The notes under the pieces: model-generated
The model's input: only the letters and a program-made list of their open reading frames with translations
The model's database searches: none
What the model was told of the DNA's origin: nothing
NCBI GenBank assembly: GCA_013816225.1
Contig: JACDEQ010000018.1
Span: 1 to 16,203, forward strand
Reading direction: 5' to 3'
Length of the DNA stretch: 16,203 nt
Source: Armatimonadota bacterium
GTDB lineage: Bacteria; Armatimonadota; Fimbriimonadia; Fimbriimonadales; ATM1
Position numbers and translations under genes: made by a program
Part shown: positions 13,580-16,203 of the stretch, in pieces
How positions within the stretch are numbered: the stretch's first letter is position 1
Layout: the number at the start of each line of letters is the position of its first letter

Positions 13580-14197
13580 CTAAGCAGCCCGACGCGCTTG
13601 CATTCGAAACTTGAACGGCTTGCCTTGCATCGCCTTCCACTTTGCTTTCTGGGCCACAGATAGCACAGCTTCCATCTTCTTCTTGGCGATCTCGAGGCCC
13701 GCGCGGTCCACGCGTCGGGGGGCCGAATCCTTAGCGACGGGCGCGGGTGGGCGAAACGAAGATATTTGAATCTTGGTCAGTTGCGACTTCTGCTTTGCGG
13801 TCATGGCGAGCGCCTTGGCGACTGCGGGATCGGAGAGCGCGAACGCCCCGGACTGCTGGAGTCTCAGCTGGTCGAGCCGGTTGGCCTGTGCCCTGGTCAG
13901 TAGTTTTGTAATTCCAGCCTGAGCCTTTTGCAGTTGCGCCCGGCGTTGGTCGGGCGTTACCTGCTTTCCGTTGTTCGTGCGGAAGCCGGCCATCATGTCC
14001 GTCCGCATTTTGTCGAGGCTCTTCCTTTGATTGGCCGTCAGCTTGAGCTCCGTTTGGACCTCCGGCCTGAACAGTAGACCCATCCCCATCATTCCACGCA
14101 TGCTCGGTCCTTGTCTGCGGGGCTGGTTTTGAGCCACCGCAACCGACGCGACCACGGCGACCATGACCGCTACTGTCGCAGCTTTCCTGAATTTCAC
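13580..14197 (-). CDS. Secreted LTXXQ/Spy-like helical protein
   Basis: The 205-residue protein starts at GTG 14197 and has a signal peptide, MKFRKAATVAVMVAVVASVAVAQ, with cleavage after the AVA. The mature part is Gln-, Lys- and Met-rich and helical. VQTELKLTANQRKSLDKMR (about 47-65) is an LTxxQ motif, and LAMTAKQKSQLTKIQ (about 129-143) looks like a second copy. These features recall the Spy/CpxP-like and Planctomycete/Armatimonadete LTXXQ families of periplasmic proteins, some of which are chaperones or stress sensors. The exact role is unknown. The GTG is supported by a perfect AGGAGG site. It is the first gene of the - strand run, 56 bases before the PIG-L gene, and is divergent from the cyclase gene. 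Confidence 0.85.
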   Translation of the reverse strand: MKFRKAATVAVMVAVVASVAVAQNQPRRQGPSMRGMMGMGLLFRPEVQTELKLTANQRKSLDKMRTDMMAGFRTNNGKQVTPDQRRAQLQKAQAGITKLLTRAQANRLDQLRLQQSGAFALSDPAVAKALAMTAKQKSQLTKIQISSFRPPAPVAKDSAPRRVDRAGLEIAKKKMEAVLSVAQKAKWKAMQGKPFKFRMQARRAA

Positions 14198-14204
14198 AAT
14201 TAAA

Positions 14205-14212
14205 TCCTCCTT
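14205..14212 (-). promoter_or_regulatory. Strong ribosome binding site for the LTXXQ gene
   Basis: AAGGAGGA on the - strand lies 7 bases before GTG 14197 and decides this non-ATG start. Confidence 0.8.
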
Positions 14213-14245
14213 CAGCGGGTCCGGCTAACCGGGAACCCTCAGACG

Positions 14246-14251
14246 ATCATA
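14246..14251 (-). promoter_or_regulatory. Candidate -10 box for the - strand operon
   Basis: TATGAT on the - strand differs by one base from TATAAT and lies about 50 bases before the first gene. No convincing -35 box is found at the usual distance, so this is tentative. Confidence 0.35.
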
Positions 14252-14328
14252 CGATAAAGCAGCGGAAATCGGTAGCCGACCGGATGGCTTCGCAACAGAT
14301 TATTTCACGCCTATCGATTCGTAACGCG

Positions 14329-14334
14329 TATAAT
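14329..14334 (+). promoter_or_regulatory. Candidate -10 box for the cyclase/NB-ARC gene
   Basis: A perfect TATAAT lies 25 bases before ATG 14360, which predicts a very short leader. The -35 region at 16-18 bases is poor (about TCACGC), so either an activator is needed or the match is chance. Confidence 0.4.
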
Positions 14335-14359
14335 TGAACCGGGAACAGCGAGAAAACGC

Positions 14360-16203
14360 ATGGGAGGCTCCGAAAGGGCAACTTTTCTTTTCACCGACAT
14401 CGAGGACAGCTGCGGACTCTGGGAAAGGGATACGGCCGGTATGGAAGTCGACCTCGAAAAGCACGACCGCGTGCTTCGAGAGGCTGTCGAATCGCGGGCT
14501 GGACGCATTTTTCGGAGCGCGGGTGACTCGGTTCTCGCACGGTTCGAGAGCGCTGCTGATGCGGTGAAGGCTGCCATCGATGCGCAACTTCGCTTGCGGG
14601 CCACGGTATGGGGCGAGGCGACTCCGATCCGGGTTCGAATGGCCATTCACGATGGCGAGGCCCAAGGCAGGGCAGGCGATTTCTACGGCCCGGCGCTGAA
14701 TCGCTGTGCGAGAATTCTCGGCGTGGCCTACGGTGATCAAATACTGCTGTCTCGCTCCATTCGAGATAGCGTCGAGAACCAGCTTTCGTCCGTAACCAAT
14801 CTAAAGCCGCTAGGAAAGGTCCACTTGAGAGGCCTCGAAGGGCCCGAAGAGATTTACCAGGTTGGGCACCCTGGGCTCAAAGCGGACTTTCCGCCGCTTG
14901 CCGGGCTGGACACGAGCCCCCACAACCTGCCGGTCCAGCTCACCAGCTTCGTTGGCCGGAATCGTGACCTGCGCGAAATCAACAAGCTGCTGAGTGCGTC
15001 TCGCATCGTAACACTGACGGGCCCGGGCGGGTGTGGCAAAACGCGTCTTAGTCTCAAGCTGGGCGAACAAGTTCTGGAAGAGTTTGTCGACGGCGTGTGG
15101 TTCGTCGAACTCCACGCCCTGACCAACCAGGATGCAGTAGCGGGAGCTGTTGCTTCGGTATTCTCGGTGGCGGAGCGAACAGGTCAGACAATCGAAGAGG
15201 CCTTGGCCGAGTGGCTACAGCCCAAGAAAGCGCTCATCATCATCGACAACTGTGAGCACCTTCTGGAAGGTGTCTCGGCATTCGTTGGCGGCATGTCGGC
15301 GCAGTGCCCGAATCTCAAGTGGCTTTTGACGAGTCGCGGACCCGTTCACGTGCACGGCGAGGCGATCTATCGGGTTCCGACCCTGTCCGTTCCCGAAGAA
15401 GACGAAACCCGCCTGGCCAGCATAACTCGTTGCGCCGCCGTTAAGTTATTTACAGATCGCGCGTCCGTCATATCGTCGTTCAACCTCACTTCGGCAAGCG
15501 CCCCGCACGTCGCTTCCATATGTCGCAGGCTCGACGGAATGCCCCTCGCGATCGAAGTGGCCGCCAGCTGGACAAAGGCTCTTGCCCCGAGGCAAATCGC
15601 CGAGCGTTTGGGTAAGCACCTCGACCTTCTCCACCGGGCGAGCCCCAGTAAGCTTAGTAAACACGAGACTTTGCGAGCGGCCATCGACTGGAGTTACGAT
15701 CTCTTGGTGGACCAGGAACGCCGCCTCTTCAGGCAACTCGCCGTTTTCTCGGGCGGGTGGACACTCGAGGCGGCCGAGCAAGTTTGCCAGTTGGAAATTG
15801 ACCCGATCCACGTCTTGGCATCGCTGATCGATAAGTCCCTGGTCATGACTGAAGAGGGTCTCGCCGGAGAGTTGCGCTATCGGTACCTAGAAACAATTCG
15901 CGAGTACGCGCTGGAGCGTTTTTCCGAGACCGGCGATGAAGTCGATGTCCGCCGCCGCCACCTGCAGTATTTCATGTCGTTTGCACACGAGGCAGAAAAG
16001 GGCATGACCGGTGATGCTCAGGCGGAATGGATGTCCCGCATCGACCTCGAGCGCGGAAACCTTCGCGCCGCGATGCGGTCCGGGTTGGACTTGGATGAAA
16101 CCGAGCCCGCGCTCAAGATGGCCGTTTCGCTGTGGAGATATTGGTATTACCACGGGCAGTTTTCCGAAGGCAGCAAGTGGCTGCACGACCTGCTGGATGG
16201 AGC
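14360..16203 (+). CDS. Class III nucleotide cyclase domain fused to NB-ARC/STAND ATPase (partial, runs off the window)
   Basis: At least 614 codons are open, and the 3' end is outside the window. Residues 7-170 are a class III adenylate/guanylate cyclase domain: ATFLFTDIEDSCGLWE with metal Asp13, IFRSAGDSVLARF with metal Asp56, and GDFYGPALNRCARIL with transition-state Asn114 and Arg118. The adenine-binding Lys of the usual FKxxGD is Arg52. After FVGRNRDLREI, an NB-ARC module carries Walker A GPGGCGKTRL (221-230), Walker B ALIIIDNCEHLL (Asp296), LLTSRG, the GMPLAIE motif and AIDWSYDLL, then ETIREYALERF. A TPR sensor region probably follows; WRYWYYHGQFSEGSKWLHDL at the edge is TPR-like. Such fusions are usually signal-responsive regulators. 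ATG 14360 is the first ATG or GTG in frame for some distance, with only a weak GAGAAAA site. Confidence 0.92.
   Translation, partial: MGGSERATFLFTDIEDSCGLWERDTAGMEVDLEKHDRVLREAVESRAGRIFRSAGDSVLARFESAADAVKAAIDAQLRLRATVWGEATPIRVRMAIHDGEAQGRAGDFYGPALNRCARILGVAYGDQILLSRSIRDSVENQLSSVTNLKPLGKVHLRGLEGPEEIYQVGHPGLKADFPPLAGLDTSPHNLPVQLTSFVGRNRDLREINKLLSASRIVTLTGPGGCGKTRLSLKLGEQVLEEFVDGVWFVELHALTNQDAVAGAVASVFSVAERTGQTIEEALAEWLQPKKALIIIDNCEHLLEGVSAFVGGMSAQCPNLKWLLTSRGPVHVHGEAIYRVPTLSVPEEDETRLASITRCAAVKLFTDRASVISSFNLTSASAPHVASICRRLDGMPLAIEVAASWTKALAPRQIAERLGKHLDLLHRASPSKLSKHETLRAAIDWSYDLLVDQERRLFRQLAVFSGGWTLEAAEQVCQLEIDPIHVLASLIDKSLVMTEEGLAGELRYRYLETIREYALERFSETGDEVDVRRRHLQYFMSFAHEAEKGMTGDAQAEWMSRIDLERGNLRAAMRSGLDLDETEPALKMAVSLWRYWYYHGQFSEGSKWLHDLLDG

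Noticed and set aside
1..16203. CRISPR arrays, tRNA or rRNA genes, insertion sequences, prophage
   Set aside because: Nothing on either strand shows regular spaced repeats, cloverleaf-like genes, transposase motifs or phage structural genes. The only repeats seen are the short ones listed.

Overview
The window is dense, bacterial, GC-rich chromosomal DNA with almost no intergenic space. I see no rRNA, tRNA, CRISPR array, transposase or phage gene. The gene mix (an accB-like/accC/nusB/folD housekeeping run, a secreted protein with a copper-amine-oxidase-N 'stalk' domain, paired ClpS-like adaptors, a class III cyclase fused to an NB-ARC ATPase, a prepilin-like protein) suggests a deep-branching Gram-negative-type lineage. 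Armatimonadota (Fimbriimonadia-like) is my best guess, but it rests on gene content only.

Left block (1-3540, + strand): six tightly packed genes that look like one operon. They are the end of an unidentified membrane protein, an AccB/BCCP-like protein, a very small type IV prepilin-like protein, biotin carboxylase AccC, NusB and FolD. Three junctions overlap and the others are separated by 0-1 nt. The main oddity is that the AccB-like protein keeps the biotinyl-domain fold signature, but the EAMKM biotinylation motif reads EALGL, with Gly91 where the biotinylated Lys should be. It therefore resembles the plant BADC regulators of acetyl-CoA carboxylase more than a working carrier. A prepilin-like gene sits between it and accC.

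Middle and right block (14197 down to 3696, - strand): ten genes in one direction with gaps of 1-56 nt or overlaps. In transcription order they are a secreted LTXXQ-type protein, a membrane-anchored PIG-L deacetylase, an APH-type phosphotransferase, a YfhO-like polytopic membrane protein, two tandem ClpS-like adaptors, an aminopeptidase C/bleomycin hydrolase-type Cys protease, a protein of unknown function, fumarylacetoacetase, and a secreted stalk-domain/Ig-like protein. The first ClpS-like gene carries a one-base frameshift near its 3' end. The unknown gene is translationally coupled to fumarylacetoacetase. The ClpS-peptidase-FAH order suggests a protein, peptide and aromatic amino acid turnover theme, which is inference.

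Right end (14360-16203, + strand): a divergently transcribed gene, cut by the window edge, encodes an N-terminal class III nucleotide cyclase domain joined to an NB-ARC/STAND ATPase. The 162-bp gap it shares with the - strand operon holds candidate -10 boxes for both directions.
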